From Ancylobacter moscoviensis (lineage in GTDB: Bacteria > Pseudomonadota > Alphaproteobacteria > Rhizobiales > Xanthobacteraceae): a stretch of DNA of 64,000 nt. The DNA lies in assembly GCF_007559435.1 (NCBI RefSeq), contig NZ_VMBP01000005.1:248001-312000 (forward strand), in the 5' to 3' direction. This document shows positions 19,189-30,399 of this stretch, in pieces. Within the stretch, counting starts at the first letter, position 1; the number at the start of each line of letters is the position of its first letter. The translations under genes and the position numbers were made by a program. The notes below the pieces were generated by a model. That model was not told the DNA's origin. It did no database searches and worked only from the letters and a program-made list of their open reading frames with translations.

Positions 19189-20214
19189 ATGACACGCCCG
19201 ACTTTGCAGGACCACCTGTCCAGGTGGTCGCAAGCCGATGACGTGCGCCGCGACGTCGCGAGCACCGTGCTCGCGCTTGCCGGTGCCGGTATCAAGATTT
19301 CCGAGCTTCTGGCCGCCGGGCCGCTGGCCGGCGCGCTCGCCGAGGTCCGCGGCCATCACGCGGACGGCGACAGCCAGAAGGAACTCGACGTCATCGCCGA
19401 CGATCTGGTCCGCGAGGCGCTGATCGCCGCGCCCGTCACCCTTCTCGGCTCGGAAGAGGCGGACGAGCCGGTCGCGCTCGACCCGGCCGGCACGTTGGCC
19501 GTCGCGGTCGATCCGCTCGACGGCTCGTCCAACATCGACAGCAACATGACGGTCGGTACGATCTTCTCGATCCTACCCTTCGTCGGCGCGGAATCGCTGC
19601 TGCAGCCGGGCTCGGCGCAGCTCGCCGCCGGCTTCCTGATCTACGGCCCCCAGCTCGCGCTGGTGCTCACCGTCGGCGCCGGCACGCAGATCTTCATCCT
19701 CGACCGGGCGAGCGGCGATTTCCTGCTCGTCGAGGAGCGGGCGGTGGTCGCTCCCGAGACCGCCGAATACGCCGTCAACGGCTCCAACCTGCGCCACTGG
19801 GATACGGCGATCCGCTGCTATGTCGAGGATTGCCAGGCGGGCGTCGACGGGCCGCGCGGCAAGGATTTCAACACCCGCTGGGTCGCCTCCATGGTGGCGG
19901 ACGTCTTCCGCATCCTGGTGCGTGGCGGCGTCTATCTCTATCCGGGCGACGCCCGCCGGGGCTACACGCAGGGCCGCCTGCGGCTGGTCTACGAGGCGAA
20001 TCCGGTCGCCTTCCTGATGGAGCAGGCGCAGGGCGCCGCGACCGACGGCCAGCGGCCGATCCTCGAACTGCGCCCCGCCCATCTGCACCAGCGCGTGCCG
20101 CTGGTCTTCGGCTCGCGCGGCGAGGTCGAACGCATCGCCCGCTACCACATCGATGCTACCGCCATGCCCGAGCGCTCCCCGCTCTTCGGCCGGCGCGGCC
20201 TTCTGCGCGCGTGA
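19189..20214 (+). CDS. cbbF: Fructose-1,6-bisphosphatase class I (Calvin cycle)
   Basis: A 341-residue class I FBPase converting fructose-1,6-bisphosphate (and possibly sedoheptulose-1,7-bisphosphate) to the monophosphate. The metal-binding motif is DPLDGSSNID (108-117), with GSEEADEP just before it. NGSNLRHWD and the C-terminal YLYPGDARRGYTQGRLRLVYEANP bind substrate. ATG 19189 follows GGGGAAA; an in-frame ATG lies 36 bp upstream. First gene of the cbb operon, 11 bp before cbbP. Confidence 0.96.
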   Translation: MTRPTLQDHLSRWSQADDVRRDVASTVLALAGAGIKISELLAAGPLAGALAEVRGHHADGDSQKELDVIADDLVREALIAAPVTLLGSEEADEPVALDPAGTLAVAVDPLDGSSNIDSNMTVGTIFSILPFVGAESLLQPGSAQLAAGFLIYGPQLALVLTVGAGTQIFILDRASGDFLLVEERAVVAPETAEYAVNGSNLRHWDTAIRCYVEDCQAGVDGPRGKDFNTRWVASMVADVFRILVRGGVYLYPGDARRGYTQGRLRLVYEANPVAFLMEQAQGAATDGQRPILELRPAHLHQRVPLVFGSRGEVERIARYHIDATAMPERSPLFGRRGLLRA

Positions 20215-20225
20215 GGGAGAGGGCG

Positions 20226-21101
20226 ATGTCGATCCACCATCCCATCATTTCCGTCACCGGTTCGTCGGGCGCGGGCACCACCTCGGTGCGGCGCATCTTC
20301 GAGCAGATCTTCCGCCGCGAGGAGGTTTCCGCCGCCTATATCGAGGGCGATGCCTATCACCGCTACGACCGCGCCGAGATGAAGCGCGTCATGGCCGAGG
20401 AGGCCGCACGCGGCAACCACCACTACAGCCATTTCGGCCCGGATTCGAACCTGTTCGAGGAACTGGAGGAGACCTTCCGTTCCTATTCGCAGACCGGCAC
20501 CGGCAAGTTCCGCCACTATGTGCATGACGACAAGGAGGCCGCAGAGTATGGCGGCGCGCCCGGCACCTTCACGCAGTGGGAGCCGATCCCGACGCCGACC
20601 GACCTGCTCTTCTACGAGGGGCTGCACGGTGCGGTGGTGAGCGGCAACATCGACGTCGCCCGCTATGCCGACCTGAAGATCGGCGTCGTGCCAGTCATCA
20701 ACCTCGAGTGGATCCAGAAGATCCATCGCGACCGCTCGCATCGCGGCTACTCGACCGAGGCCGTCACCGACACGATCCTGCGTCGCATGCCGGACTACGT
20801 GAACTACATCTGCCCGCAGTTCACCCACACCGACATCAACTTCCAGCGCGTCCCGACGGTCGACACCTCGAACCCCTTCGTCGCCCGCTGGATCCCCACG
20901 GCGGACGAGTCGATCGTCGTCATCCGCTTCAAGAGCCCGCGCGGGATCGATTTCCCCTACCTGCTCTCGATGATCCAGGGCTCGTGGATGAGCCGCGCCA
21001 ATTCCATCGTGATCCCGGGCGGCAAGCTCGACATCGCGATGCAGCTCATCCTCACCCCGATGATCCTGAACATCGTCGAGAAGAAGCGGCGCGCCGCATG
21101 A
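20226..21101 (+). CDS. cbbP: Phosphoribulokinase
   Basis: A 291-residue bacterial phosphoribulokinase phosphorylating ribulose-5-phosphate to RuBP, the CO2 acceptor. The P-loop is GSSGAGTTS (12-20). Other signatures are [28 protein letters not shown] and [13 protein letters not shown]. The length matches octameric proteobacterial enzymes (about 290). It is preceded by GAGGGAGAGGGCG and precedes transketolase. Allosteric activation by NADH is usual for the family. Confidence 0.97.
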   Translation: MSIHHPIISVTGSSGAGTTSVRRIFEQIFRREEVSAAYIEGDAYHRYDRAEMKRVMAEEAARGNHHYSHFGPDSNLFEELEETFRSYSQTGTGKFRHYVHDDKEAAEYGGAPGTFTQWEPIPTPTDLLFYEGLHGAVVSGNIDVARYADLKIGVVPVINLEWIQKIHRDRSHRGYSTEAVTDTILRRMPDYVNYICPQFTHTDINFQRVPTVDTSNPFVARWIPTADESIVVIRFKSPRGIDFPYLLSMIQGSWMSRANSIVIPGGKLDIAMQLILTPMILNIVEKKRRAA

Positions 21102-21115
21102 GCCGGGAGGACAGC

Positions 21116-23137
21116 ATGTTGACCAGCAACACCACGGCGCTGCGTCCGCACCAGGACCCCGCCGACATCCCCCACGACGACATGGCCAACGCCCTGCGCG
21201 CACTTGCCATGGACGCGGTGGAGCAGGCCAAGTCCGGCCATCCCGGCATGCCGATGGGCATGGCGGATGTCGCCACCGCCCTGTTCGCCCGCTTCGTGAC
21301 GCTCGATCCGGGCCGGCCCGACTGGCCGGACCGCGACCGCTTCATCCTCTCCGCCGGCCACGGCTCGATGCTGCTCTATGGCATCAACCATCTGCTCGGC
21401 TATGCCGACATGGGCGTCGACCAGCTCAAGCGATTCCGCCAGCTCGGCGCGATCACTGCCGGCCATCCCGAGCACGGCCATACGCTGGGGGTGGAGACCA
21501 CCACCGGCCCGCTCGGGCAGGGGCTCGCCACGGCCGTGGGTATGGCGCTCGCCGAGCGCATGCTCAACGCCCGCTTCGGCGACGAACTGGTCGATCACCA
21601 CACCTACGTCATCGCCGGCGACGGCTGCCTGATGGAGGGCATCTCCCACGAGGCCATCGACCTCGCCGGGCACCTGAAGCTCGGCAAGCTGATCGTGCTG
21701 TGGGACGACAACGGCATCTCCATCGACGGACGCACCACGCTCTCGACCTCGACCGACCAGCTCGCCCGTTTCAAGGCCGCCGGCTGGGACGTGATGCGGG
21801 TCGACGGCCACGCCCATCACGCGCTGGTCGACGCCATCGCCGAGGCGCGCTCCACCGAGCGGCCGACGCTGATCGCCTGCCGCACCACCATCGGCTTCGG
21901 CGCGCCCACCAAGGCGGGTACCGAGGCGGTGCACGGCGCGCCGCTGGGAGCCGCTGAGATCGAGGGTGCCCGCGCCAGGCTCGGCTGGAACCATCCGCCC
22001 TTCGAGGTGCCGGAGGGCGTGCGTACCGCCTGGGCCGGCATCGCCGAGCGCGGCCGCCATGCCCGCGAGGCATGGGAGAAGCGGCTTGCCGCCTCCGGCC
22101 AGCGCGCCGCCTTCGAGGCGGCGATGGAAGGCGAGCTGCCGGCCGATTTCGACGAGAAGCTCGCCGCCTATAAGCGTGAGCTGTCCGAGAGCGCGCCGAA
22201 GGTGGCGACGCGCAAGGCGTCGGAGATGGCGCTCGGCGTCATCAACGCGGCGACCGACCTCACGGTTGGCGGCTCGGCCGACCTCACCCACTCGAACCTC
22301 ACCTACACCAAGGGCCTCGTGCCGGTGGCGCCGGGTGCGTATGGCGGCCGCTACCTGCACTACGGCATCCGCGAGCACGCCATGGCGGCGGTGATGAACG
22401 GCCTCGCGCTGCATCGCGGCTCCATTCCCTATGGCGGGACGTTCCTCGTCTTCTCCGATTACGCGAAGGGGGCCATGCGGCTCTCGGCGCTGATGGGCCA
22501 GCGCGTCGTCTATGTGCTGACGCACGACTCCATCGGCCTCGGCGAGGACGGGCCGACGCATCAGCCGGTCGAGCATCTGGCCATGCTGCGGGCGACGCCG
22601 AACCTCTACGTGTTCCGTCCCGCCGACGCGGTGGAGACGCTGGAAGCCTGGCAGCTCGCCCTGCATGCCGAAGGCACCCCCTCGGTGCTGGCGCTCTCGC
22701 GCCAGAACCTGCCGACCTTCCGCACCACGCACAGCGAGGAAAACCTCACCGGCTATGGCGGCTATGTCGTCCGCAAGCCCAGGCGCCGGCGCGATGTGAC
22801 TCTCATCGCCACCGGCTCGGAGGTCGAGCTCGCCTTCAAGGCGGCGGACCTGCTCGCCGAGCGCGAGGTCGACGCCGCCGTCGTTTCGCTGCCCTGCTGG
22901 GAGCTGTTCGAGCGCCAGAGCGCCGACTATCGCCGCGCGGTGCTGGGCACTGCCCCGCGCGTCGGCATCGAGGCGGCCGGCCGGCTCGGCTGGGACCGCT
23001 GGATCGGCGAGCGCGGCCGCTTCGTCGGCATGGAGGGCTTCGGCGCCTCCGCTCCGGCGGGCGATCTCTACCAGCATTTCAACATCACGCCGGAGGCGGT
23101 GGTCGACGCGACCTGCGACCTTCTGACCTGCGCCTGA
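21116..23137 (+). CDS. cbbT: Transketolase (Calvin cycle)
   Basis: A 673-residue thiamine diphosphate enzyme moving two-carbon units in the regeneration phase. Visible motifs are [13 protein letters not shown], the ThDP-binding [36 protein letters not shown] in the pyrimidine-binding domain, and the C-terminal [15 protein letters not shown]. The start at 21116 has GGGAGG 7 bp upstream; an ATG at 21098 overlapping the cbbP stop is an alternative and would add six residues. Confidence 0.95.
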   Translation: MLTSNTTALRPHQDPADIPHDDMANALRALAMDAVEQAKSGHPGMPMGMADVATALFARFVTLDPGRPDWPDRDRFILSAGHGSMLLYGINHLLGYADMGVDQLKRFRQLGAITAGHPEHGHTLGVETTTGPLGQGLATAVGMALAERMLNARFGDELVDHHTYVIAGDGCLMEGISHEAIDLAGHLKLGKLIVLWDDNGISIDGRTTLSTSTDQLARFKAAGWDVMRVDGHAHHALVDAIAEARSTERPTLIACRTTIGFGAPTKAGTEAVHGAPLGAAEIEGARARLGWNHPPFEVPEGVRTAWAGIAERGRHAREAWEKRLAASGQRAAFEAAMEGELPADFDEKLAAYKRELSESAPKVATRKASEMALGVINAATDLTVGGSADLTHSNLTYTKGLVPVAPGAYGGRYLHYGIREHAMAAVMNGLALHRGSIPYGGTFLVFSDYAKGAMRLSALMGQRVVYVLTHDSIGLGEDGPTHQPVEHLAMLRATPNLYVFRPADAVETLEAWQLALHAEGTPSVLALSRQNLPTFRTTHSEENLTGYGGYVVRKPRRRRDVTLIATGSEVELAFKAADLLAEREVDAAVVSLPCWELFERQSADYRRAVLGTAPRVGIEAAGRLGWDRWIGERGRFVGMEGFGASAPAGDLYQHFNITPEAVVDATCDLLTCA

Positions 23138-23153
23138 ACCGGGGGAAACGCCA

Positions 23154-24239
23154 ATGGCCCGCATCACCCTTCGTCAGCTTCTCGACCACGCCGCCGAGCA
23201 CGGCTACGGCGTGCCCGCCTTCAACATCAACAACATGGAGCAGGGCATCGCGATCATGGAGGCGGCGCAGGCCGTCGACGCGCCCGTCATCATGCAGGCG
23301 AGCCGCGGCGCCCGCTCCTATGCCGGCGACATCATGCTCTCGCGCATGATCGACGCCCTCGTCGAGATGTACCCGTCGATCCCGATCTGCATGCACCAGG
23401 ACCACGGGAACAACGAGGCGACCTGCCTGTCCGCCATCCAGCACGGCTTCACCTCCGTCATGATGGATGGCTCGCTGAAGGAGGACGCCAAGACCCCGGC
23501 GGACTACGACTACAACGTTGCCATCACCCGGCGCGTGGTCGATGCGGCCCACTGGGTCGGTGCCTCGGTCGAGGGCGAGCTCGGCGTGCTCGGCTCGCTC
23601 GAGAGCGGGGCGGGTGAGCAGGAGGACGGCCACGGCGCGGAAGGCGTGCTGAGCCATGACCAGTTGCTCACCGATCCCGATCAGGCGGTGGATTTCGTCG
23701 CCCGCACAAAGGTCGACGCGCTCGCCATCGCCATGGGCACCTCGCACGGCGCCTACAAGTTCTCGCGCAAGCCCGACGGCGACATCCTCGCCATGCACGT
23801 GATCGAGGAGATCCACCGCCGGCTGCCCAGCGTCCACCTCGTCATGCACGGCTCCTCCTCGGTGCCGCAGGCGCTGCAGGATCTGTTCAACGCGTCCGGC
23901 GGCGAGATGCCCCAGACCTGGGGCGTGCCGGTGGAGGAGATCGTACGCGGCATCAGGCATGGCGTGCGCAAGGTCAACATCGACACCGACTGCCGCCTCG
24001 CCATGACCGCGCAGTTCCGCAAGGTCGGACAGGCGAACCGGTCGGAGTTCGACCCCCGCAAATTCCTCAAGCCCGCCATGGACGCGATGCGCGACCTCTG
24101 CCGCGAGCGCTTCGAGCAGTTCGGCACGGCGGGCCACGCCTCGAAGATCAAGGTGCTGCCGCTTGCCGCCATGGCCAAGCGCTACGCCAGCGGGGCGCTC
24201 GATCCGGTGATCGGCGGCGCACGCGCCGCGGCGGAATGA
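23154..24239 (+). CDS. cbbA: Fructose-bisphosphate aldolase class II
   Basis: A 361-residue zinc-dependent aldolase condensing triose phosphates to fructose-1,6-bisphosphate, and erythrose-4-phosphate with DHAP to sedoheptulose-1,7-bisphosphate. The motif [14 protein letters not shown] supplies catalytic Asp and zinc His. [24 protein letters not shown] and [10 protein letters not shown] complete the metal and phosphate sites. It follows cbbT by 16 bp and precedes cbbL by 88 bp, in the standard cbb order. Confidence 0.96.
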   Translation: MARITLRQLLDHAAEHGYGVPAFNINNMEQGIAIMEAAQAVDAPVIMQASRGARSYAGDIMLSRMIDALVEMYPSIPICMHQDHGNNEATCLSAIQHGFTSVMMDGSLKEDAKTPADYDYNVAITRRVVDAAHWVGASVEGELGVLGSLESGAGEQEDGHGAEGVLSHDQLLTDPDQAVDFVARTKVDALAIAMGTSHGAYKFSRKPDGDILAMHVIEEIHRRLPSVHLVMHGSSSVPQALQDLFNASGGEMPQTWGVPVEEIVRGIRHGVRKVNIDTDCRLAMTAQFRKVGQANRSEFDPRKFLKPAMDAMRDLCRERFEQFGTAGHASKIKVLPLAAMAKRYASGALDPVIGGARAAAE

Positions 24240-24261
24240 ATCTCCCCCCTCGCGGGGATGA

Positions 24262-25797
<1,536 letters not shown>

Positions 25798-25819
25798 TTG
25801 ATCTGTGCCGCCTCACGAC

Positions 25820-25909
25820 GTCATGGCCGGGCTTGGCCCGGCTATCCACGACTTCCCGCTTGCCGGAGGTCACAGGCGTGGATCCCCGGGCCAAGCCCGG
25901 CGATGACGG
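25820..25909. repeat. Dispersed intergenic inverted repeat, copy B (between cbbL and cbbS)
   Basis: A 90-bp element with left arm GTCATGGCCGGGCTTGGCCC...ATCCACG and right arm GTGGATCCCCGGG...AAGCCCGGCGATGACGG. It fills most of the 155-bp gap between cbbL and cbbS. Transcribed as RNA it can form two small hairpins or one long imperfect one, so it may affect cbbS translation or mRNA decay. Confidence 0.82.
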
Positions 25910-25952
25910 CGGAAGGCGGAGCCCGTCACAGCTAACAGAGCGAGACAAGACC

Positions 25953-26372
25953 ATGCGCCTGACCCAGGGAGCCTTCTCCTTCCTGCCCGACCTGACCGAC
26001 GAGCAGATCGGCAAGCAGGTCCAGTACTGCATCGACAATGGCTGGGCGGTGAACATCGAGTTCACCGACGACCCCCACCCGCGCAACACCTATTGGGAGC
26101 TGTGGGGCCAGCCGATGTTCGACGTGCGCGACGCCGCCGGCGTCATGTTCGAGCTGAACGAGTGCCGCAAGACCTACAAGGGCCGGCATTACATCCGCGT
26201 CAGCGCCTTCGATTCCACCCACACGTGGGAATCGCTGCGCCTGTCCTTCATCACCGACCGCCCCGAGGAGGAGCCCGGCTTCGCGCTGGAGCGCCAGGAA
26301 GTCGACGGCCGGTCCATCCGCTACACGACGCGCGCCTATGCGGCCAACCGCCCGGAGGGCGCGCGCTACTGA
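25953..26372 (+). CDS. cbbS: RuBisCO small subunit, form IC
   Basis: A 139-residue small subunit capping the L8S8 enzyme. It begins MRLTQGAFSFLPDLTDEQI, contains PHPRNTYWELWGQPMFD, and ends with the C-terminal extension typical of red-type small subunits (SIRYTTRAYAANRPEGARY), which forms a beta-hairpin in the central channel. There is only a weak ribosome binding site (CGAGAC), unusual for a protein needed in equal amount to CbbL. The 155-bp gap before it carries a repeat. Confidence 0.97.
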   Translation: MRLTQGAFSFLPDLTDEQIGKQVQYCIDNGWAVNIEFTDDPHPRNTYWELWGQPMFDVRDAAGVMFELNECRKTYKGRHYIRVSAFDSTHTWESLRLSFITDRPEEEPGFALERQEVDGRSIRYTTRAYAANRPEGARY

Positions 26373-26436
26373 TCCGTCGGTCTCCCTAACTCCCCCGACG
26401 GTTATCGCGGTCGCCCGGTTTCCTCCCCGACCGCGA

Positions 26437-26480
26437 GGGACCGGTTCCGGAATGCCGCGCCCGGAACCGGTCCCCCTTTT
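26437..26480 (+). terminator. Strong hairpin between cbbS and cbbX
   Basis: A perfect 14-bp stem (GGGACCGGTTCCGG / CCGGAACCGGTCCC) with a 10-base loop is followed by CCTTTTCTCTTT. It lies 65 bp after the cbbS stop and 45 bp before cbbX. It looks like a partial terminator or mRNA-end stabiliser that would leave cbbLS transcripts more abundant than cbbX-cbbE. Confidence 0.8.
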
Positions 26481-26524
26481 CTCTTTCCCGGCGAGAGCCG
26501 GCCCGACGCGGCGGAGAGCGGATC

Positions 26525-27478
26525 ATGGATGCCGTGATCGACGATCCGAACATTGTCCCGGACGCGAAGGCCCCCGTGCCGGGCGCCATCGACCTGCGTG
26601 CCGAGTTTTCGTCCAGCGGCCTTGCCGAGGTGTTCGACCAGCTCGACCGCGAACTCGTCGGCCTGGTGCCGGTGAAGCAGCGCCTGCGCGAGATCGGCGC
26701 GCTCCTGCTCGTCGACAGCGCCCGCAAGCGCTTCGGCCTCGAAGCCGTGAGCCCGACGCTGCACATGAGCTTCACCGGCAATCCCGGCACCGGCAAGACG
26801 ACGGTGGCGCTGCGCATGGCGGAGATCCTCCACCGGCTCGGCTATGTCCGCAAAGGCCACCTCGTCACCGTGACGCGCGACGATCTGGTCGGCCAGTACA
26901 TCGGTCACACCGCGCCGAAGACGAAGGAAATCCTCAAGAAGGCGATGGGCGGCGTGCTGTTCATCGACGAGGCCTATTACCTCTATCGCCCGGAGAACGA
27001 GCGCGACTACGGGCAGGAGGCGATCGAGATCCTGCTGCAGGTGATGGAGAACCAGCGCGACGATCTCGTCGTCATCCTCGCCGGCTATGCCGACCGGATG
27101 GAGCGTTTCTTCACCGCCAATCCCGGCTTCCGCTCGCGTGTCGCCCATCATGTCGACTTCCCCGACTATTCGGCCGGCGAGCTCGACGCCATCGGCGGGC
27201 GCATTCTGGAAACGATGAACTACCGCATGGATGCGGGCGCGCAGGAAGCCTTCCGGCGCTATATCGACCTGCGCATGCTGCAGCCGCATTTCGCCAATGG
27301 CCGCTCGATCCGCAACGCGCTCGACCGTGCCCGGCTGCGGCAGGCCAACCGCCTGTTCAACGCCGAGCGGCCGGTGACGGCCGACGATCTGGTGACGCTC
27401 ACCGCCGAGGACGTCCTCGCCAGCCGGGTATTCTCCGGCGGCATCGACAGCTACCCGCCGCTCCATCCATCCAACTGA
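26525..27478 (+). CDS. cbbX: RuBisCO activase CbbX (AAA+)
   Basis: A 317-residue AAA+ remodeller that pulls the C-terminal tail of red-type CbbL to release inhibitory sugar phosphates. Walker A is GNPGTGKTT (85-93) and Walker B is [12 protein letters not shown]. The pore loop follows as [14 protein letters not shown], and sensor and arginine-finger region as [19 protein letters not shown]. The start follows GGCGGAGAGCGG. Placement after cbbLS is standard. Confidence 0.96.
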   Translation: MDAVIDDPNIVPDAKAPVPGAIDLRAEFSSSGLAEVFDQLDRELVGLVPVKQRLREIGALLLVDSARKRFGLEAVSPTLHMSFTGNPGTGKTTVALRMAEILHRLGYVRKGHLVTVTRDDLVGQYIGHTAPKTKEILKKAMGGVLFIDEAYYLYRPENERDYGQEAIEILLQVMENQRDDLVVILAGYADRMERFFTANPGFRSRVAHHVDFPDYSAGELDAIGGRILETMNYRMDAGAQEAFRRYIDLRMLQPHFANGRSIRNALDRARLRQANRLFNAERPVTADDLVTLTAEDVLASRVFSGGIDSYPPLHPSN

Positions 27479-27541
27479 ACGTCATGGCCGGGCCTGGCGC
27501 GGGGGTGACGTCGCGCCAGGTCCATACGTCAGGAGAACCCC

Positions 27542-28222
27542 ATGCCCCTCATCGCCCCTTCCATGCTGGCGTCGGACTTCTCGCGCTTCGGCGAGGAGGT
27601 GCGCGATGTCGCGAGCGCCGGCGCCGACTGGATCCATCTCGATGTGATGGACGGGCATTTCGTGCCCAACATCACCTTCGGTCCGGATGTCATCAAGGCG
27701 ATGCGTCCGCATACCGACAAGCCGTTCGACGTGCATCTGATGATCGAGCCGGTGGAGCCCTATATCGAGGCCTTCGCCAAGGCCGGTGCGGACATCATCA
27801 CCGTGCAGGCGGAGGCGACGCACCATCTCGACCGTTGCCTCCAGCACATACGCTCGCTCGGCAAGAAGGCCGGCGTGGCGCTGAATCCGGCCACGCATGA
27901 GAGCGCTCTCGCCTATGTCCTGGACAAGGTGGACCTGATCCTCGCCATGACCGTCAATCCCGGCTTTGGGGGTCAGGCCTTCATCTCTGACGTGCTGCCG
28001 AAGATCTATCGTCTGCGCGCGATGATCGGCGAGCGGCCGATCCATCTCGAGGTCGATGGCGGCGTCACGCCGGAGACCGCCGCCCTCTGCGCCGCGGCCG
28101 GCGCGAATGTGCTGGTGGCCGGCTCCGCCGTGTTCAAGGGCGGCGTGGAAGGCTATCGCGGCAACATCGCCGCCATCCGCGAGGCTGGCCGGCAGGCGCG
28201 CGGGCCGCGCGCCGCCGCCTGA
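27542..28222 (+). CDS. cbbE: Ribulose-phosphate 3-epimerase
   Basis: A 226-residue TIM-barrel epimerase interconverting xylulose-5-phosphate and ribulose-5-phosphate, supplying phosphoribulokinase. Motifs are [50 protein letters not shown] and HLEVDGGVT, including the metal-binding His and Asp pairs. ATG 27542 follows CAGGAGAACCCC. It is the last recognised gene of the cbb operon and may also serve the pentose phosphate pathway. A degenerate GTCATGGCCGGGC stretch at 27481 resembles half of the dispersed repeat. Confidence 0.96.
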   Translation: MPLIAPSMLASDFSRFGEEVRDVASAGADWIHLDVMDGHFVPNITFGPDVIKAMRPHTDKPFDVHLMIEPVEPYIEAFAKAGADIITVQAEATHHLDRCLQHIRSLGKKAGVALNPATHESALAYVLDKVDLILAMTVNPGFGGQAFISDVLPKIYRLRAMIGERPIHLEVDGGVTPETAALCAAAGANVLVAGSAVFKGGVEGYRGNIAAIREAGRQARGPRAAA

Positions 28223-28229
28223 GGCGCGC

Positions 28230-29093
28230 TCAGTTCAGCGCGTCCTCGGTCAGGTTGAGGATGAGGACCTGCCGCGCATTGGGCGGGATGGACGGCGAGG
28301 CGCGCAGCTCCATGTCGAGCCCGGGCCGCTTCCTCTGGATGATGCCGGCCACCTGGTTCGCCATGTCCTGCGTGGTGGAGTGGTAGGACAGCGTGTTGTT
28401 GGTCGTCTGCACGACGCCCGTATCCGACACCACGACATCGAACCCGGCGGCCTTCAGCGGGCTGGTGAAATTGTCGATCTTCGCCTTCGGCACGCTGTTC
28501 ACCGGCGCGAAGATGCGCACCGTATAGCCGGCGCCCGGCAGGGCGGGTGTCGCCGGCTCGGCCTCCGCCGTGGGCGAGGCCGGTGCTGATGGCGCGGCGG
28601 CGCCGTCTCCGGGCGCTGCGTCGGATGGTGTGTTCATAGGGGTAGGGGGTACCGGCGGCGGCGATGCCGGTGCTTCGGCCGGAGCGGCATCTGCTGCGCC
28701 GGCGGAAGGCGGCGTTGCCGCCGGAGCCGCGGTGAGACGGGCGGCGATCTCGGTCTGGGCGGTGCGCAGCGCGCCGATCTCCTCGCGCAGGGTGATCACC
28801 TGCGAGGTGAGGAAGGCCGCCAGCGCCAGTAGCGCGACCAGGATCAGGCCGTACAGCACCGGCAGGGCCGGATGGCCGGTACGCGGCGGCGGGGCCTCCG
28901 CCTTCTTGGTCTCCAGTTCGAGCCGGCGCATGTCGACCTTGAGCTGCTCGATGCCGAGCCAGCGCCGGAAAGCCTCGGGGTCGCTCGGCGGACCCTTGCT
29001 GCGGTTCGGCGGCGTCGTTGTGGTGGCGGCGGAATCCCCGTTGTTCGGGTGTGGCTTGGGTGACTCCAGCGAGGGTTCGCGCTTGTCCGTCAT
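28230..29093 (-). CDS. Single-pass membrane protein with LytR_C-like periplasmic domain
   Basis: A 287-residue protein I cannot assign to a named function. Residues 1-75 are polar and cytoplasmic. One membrane helix follows (LPVLYGLILVALLALAAFL, about 77-95), then a short helical stretch (ITLREEIGALRTAQTEIAAR) that may be a coiled coil. A Pro/Ala-rich linker covers residues 120-185. The C-terminal 95 residues (starting YTVRIFAPVNSVPKAKIDNF) resemble the LytR C-terminal fold found in envelope proteins. It converges on cbbE with an 8-bp gap and is divergent from rcnA. A cell-envelope role is only inferred. Confidence 0.7.
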   Translation of the reverse strand: MTDKREPSLESPKPHPNNGDSAATTTTPPNRSKGPPSDPEAFRRWLGIEQLKVDMRRLELETKKAEAPPPRTGHPALPVLYGLILVALLALAAFLTSQVITLREEIGALRTAQTEIAARLTAAPAATPPSAGAADAAPAEAPASPPPVPPTPMNTPSDAAPGDGAAAPSAPASPTAEAEPATPALPGAGYTVRIFAPVNSVPKAKIDNFTSPLKAAGFDVVVSDTGVVQTTNNTLSYHSTTQDMANQVAGIIQRKRPGLDMELRASPSIPPNARQVLILNLTEDALN

Positions 29094-29461
29094 CTCTCAC
29101 TCCTGCCCGACGCCGACATCGTCGCGCCGATCGTTCTGCCCGGTTCGGGGCGCCCGCCGCGCTGCAATCTACCGCAACGGGCGCGTCGCGCCGATCTTTC
29201 CCCGCCGATGTGGTTAAGCGGCGGAGCGAGCGCCAGCATCGCGCAGGAAAGTTCCAGAATTATGCCGCGCCCGTGCATCGGCGCCGGCCGCGCCCGTCGT
29301 ATGGCTTTCACGACATATAGGTATGCCCCCTATTCTATTGTGTTTGGCGGAGCGGAGGGCTAGCTTCCCGTTTGCGTGGACGCCCGCCGTTCGTCCCGCC
29401 GACAGGCAGGGGCGGCGCTCCCGACGATTTCTCGCGCCGGTCCAGACAGATCGAGGCTCCC
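29094..29461. other. Intergenic region upstream of rcnA
   Basis: These 368 bp hold no convincing gene. They include the divergent promoters for the membrane protein gene and rcnA. The AT-rich part at 29310-29345 contains the candidate metal-regulator operator described separately. Confidence 0.5.
29317..29333. promoter_or_regulatory. Candidate RcnR operator upstream of rcnA
   Basis: ATAGGTATGCCCCCTAT carries an ATAGG/CCTAT inverted pair around a run of C (G on the other strand). RcnR-type regulators recognise a G/C tract flanked by short AT-rich inverted repeats. It lies about 130 bp upstream of the rcnA start in the only AT-rich part of the region. The match is by eye. Confidence 0.5.
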
Positions 29462-30373
29462 ATGCCCGCCTTCGCCGAGCTTCTCCAGCAGGGCGCCGCC
29501 CATGGCTGGCTTTTCATTCCCAGCGCGATCCTTCTCGGCGCGCTGCACGGGTTGGAGCCGGGCCATTCCAAGACGCTGATGGCCGCCTTCATCATCGCCA
29601 TACGGGGAACGGTGTGGCAGGCCGTGCTGCTTGGCCTCGCGGCCACGGTCTCGCACACGCTGGTCGTGTGGGCGATCGCCCTCGGCGGCGTCTATCTCTG
29701 GCAGGGCGTCGCGCCGGAGACCTTCGAGCCGTATCTCCAGCTCGCCTCGGCCGCGATCATCGTGGCGATGGCGGTCTGGATGATCTGGCGCACCCGCGAG
29801 GACACGCGGCTGGCGGTGGCGGAACATGACCACAATCATCACCACCACGATCATGATCATGATGACGATCACGATCACGATCATCATCATCATCACGCCG
29901 ATGACGACAGCGACGGCGAGCGGATGCGCGAGATCGTTCTGGAGGTCGAAGGCTATCAGGACGCGCACGAGCTGGCGCATGCCGATGACATCCGCCGTCG
30001 CTTCACCGGCCGTTCGGTGACGAGCTGGCAGATCGCGCTGTTCGGGCTTACCGGCGGGCTCATTCCATGCCCGGCGGCGATCACCGTGCTGCTGCTCTGC
30101 CTGCAGCTGCGGGAGTTCGCCCTCGGCTTCACCCTGGTGCTGGGCTTCTCGGTCGGCCTCGCCGTCACCCTCGTGGCGGTCGGCGTCGCCGCCGCGCTCG
30201 GCGTCCGGCACGCCTCGTCACGGTTGCCCTGGTTCGGTCGCGTGGCCCGCCGGGCACCCTATGTCTCGGGCGTGCTGCTGATCGTGGTTGGCCTCTATGT
30301 GGGCTGGCACGGCTGGGCGGGTCTGTCGGCGCAGGCCGCGCCGTCGGCCCTCACCCAGCCAGCGGCTCCGTGA
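29462..30373 (+). CDS. rcnA: Nickel/cobalt efflux protein (RcnA family)
   Basis: A 303-residue inner-membrane exporter with about six helices. The metal-transport motif LHGLEPGHSKTLM lies near residues 25-37. A cytoplasmic loop at about residues 120-150 is built almost wholly of His and Asp (runs such as HNHHHHDHDHDDDHDHD), the hallmark of RcnA. LTGGLIPCPAAITVLLL marks the second half. It would lower cytoplasmic nickel and cobalt. The candidate operator upstream and an RcnR-like gene 0.9 kb downstream support metal control. Confidence 0.92.
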   Translation: MPAFAELLQQGAAHGWLFIPSAILLGALHGLEPGHSKTLMAAFIIAIRGTVWQAVLLGLAATVSHTLVVWAIALGGVYLWQGVAPETFEPYLQLASAAIIVAMAVWMIWRTREDTRLAVAEHDHNHHHHDHDHDDDHDHDHHHHHADDDSDGERMREIVLEVEGYQDAHELAHADDIRRRFTGRSVTSWQIALFGLTGGLIPCPAAITVLLLCLQLREFALGFTLVLGFSVGLAVTLVAVGVAAALGVRHASSRLPWFGRVARRAPYVSGVLLIVVGLYVGWHGWAGLSAQAAPSALTQPAAP

Positions 30374-30399
30374 GGCGGAGAGTGAAAATGCCGGCGCCG

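Noticed and set aside
29825-29900. Regular CAT/GAT repeats as a possible CRISPR or tandem repeat locus
   Set aside because: The repeats are His and Asp codons inside rcnA; there are no spacers.
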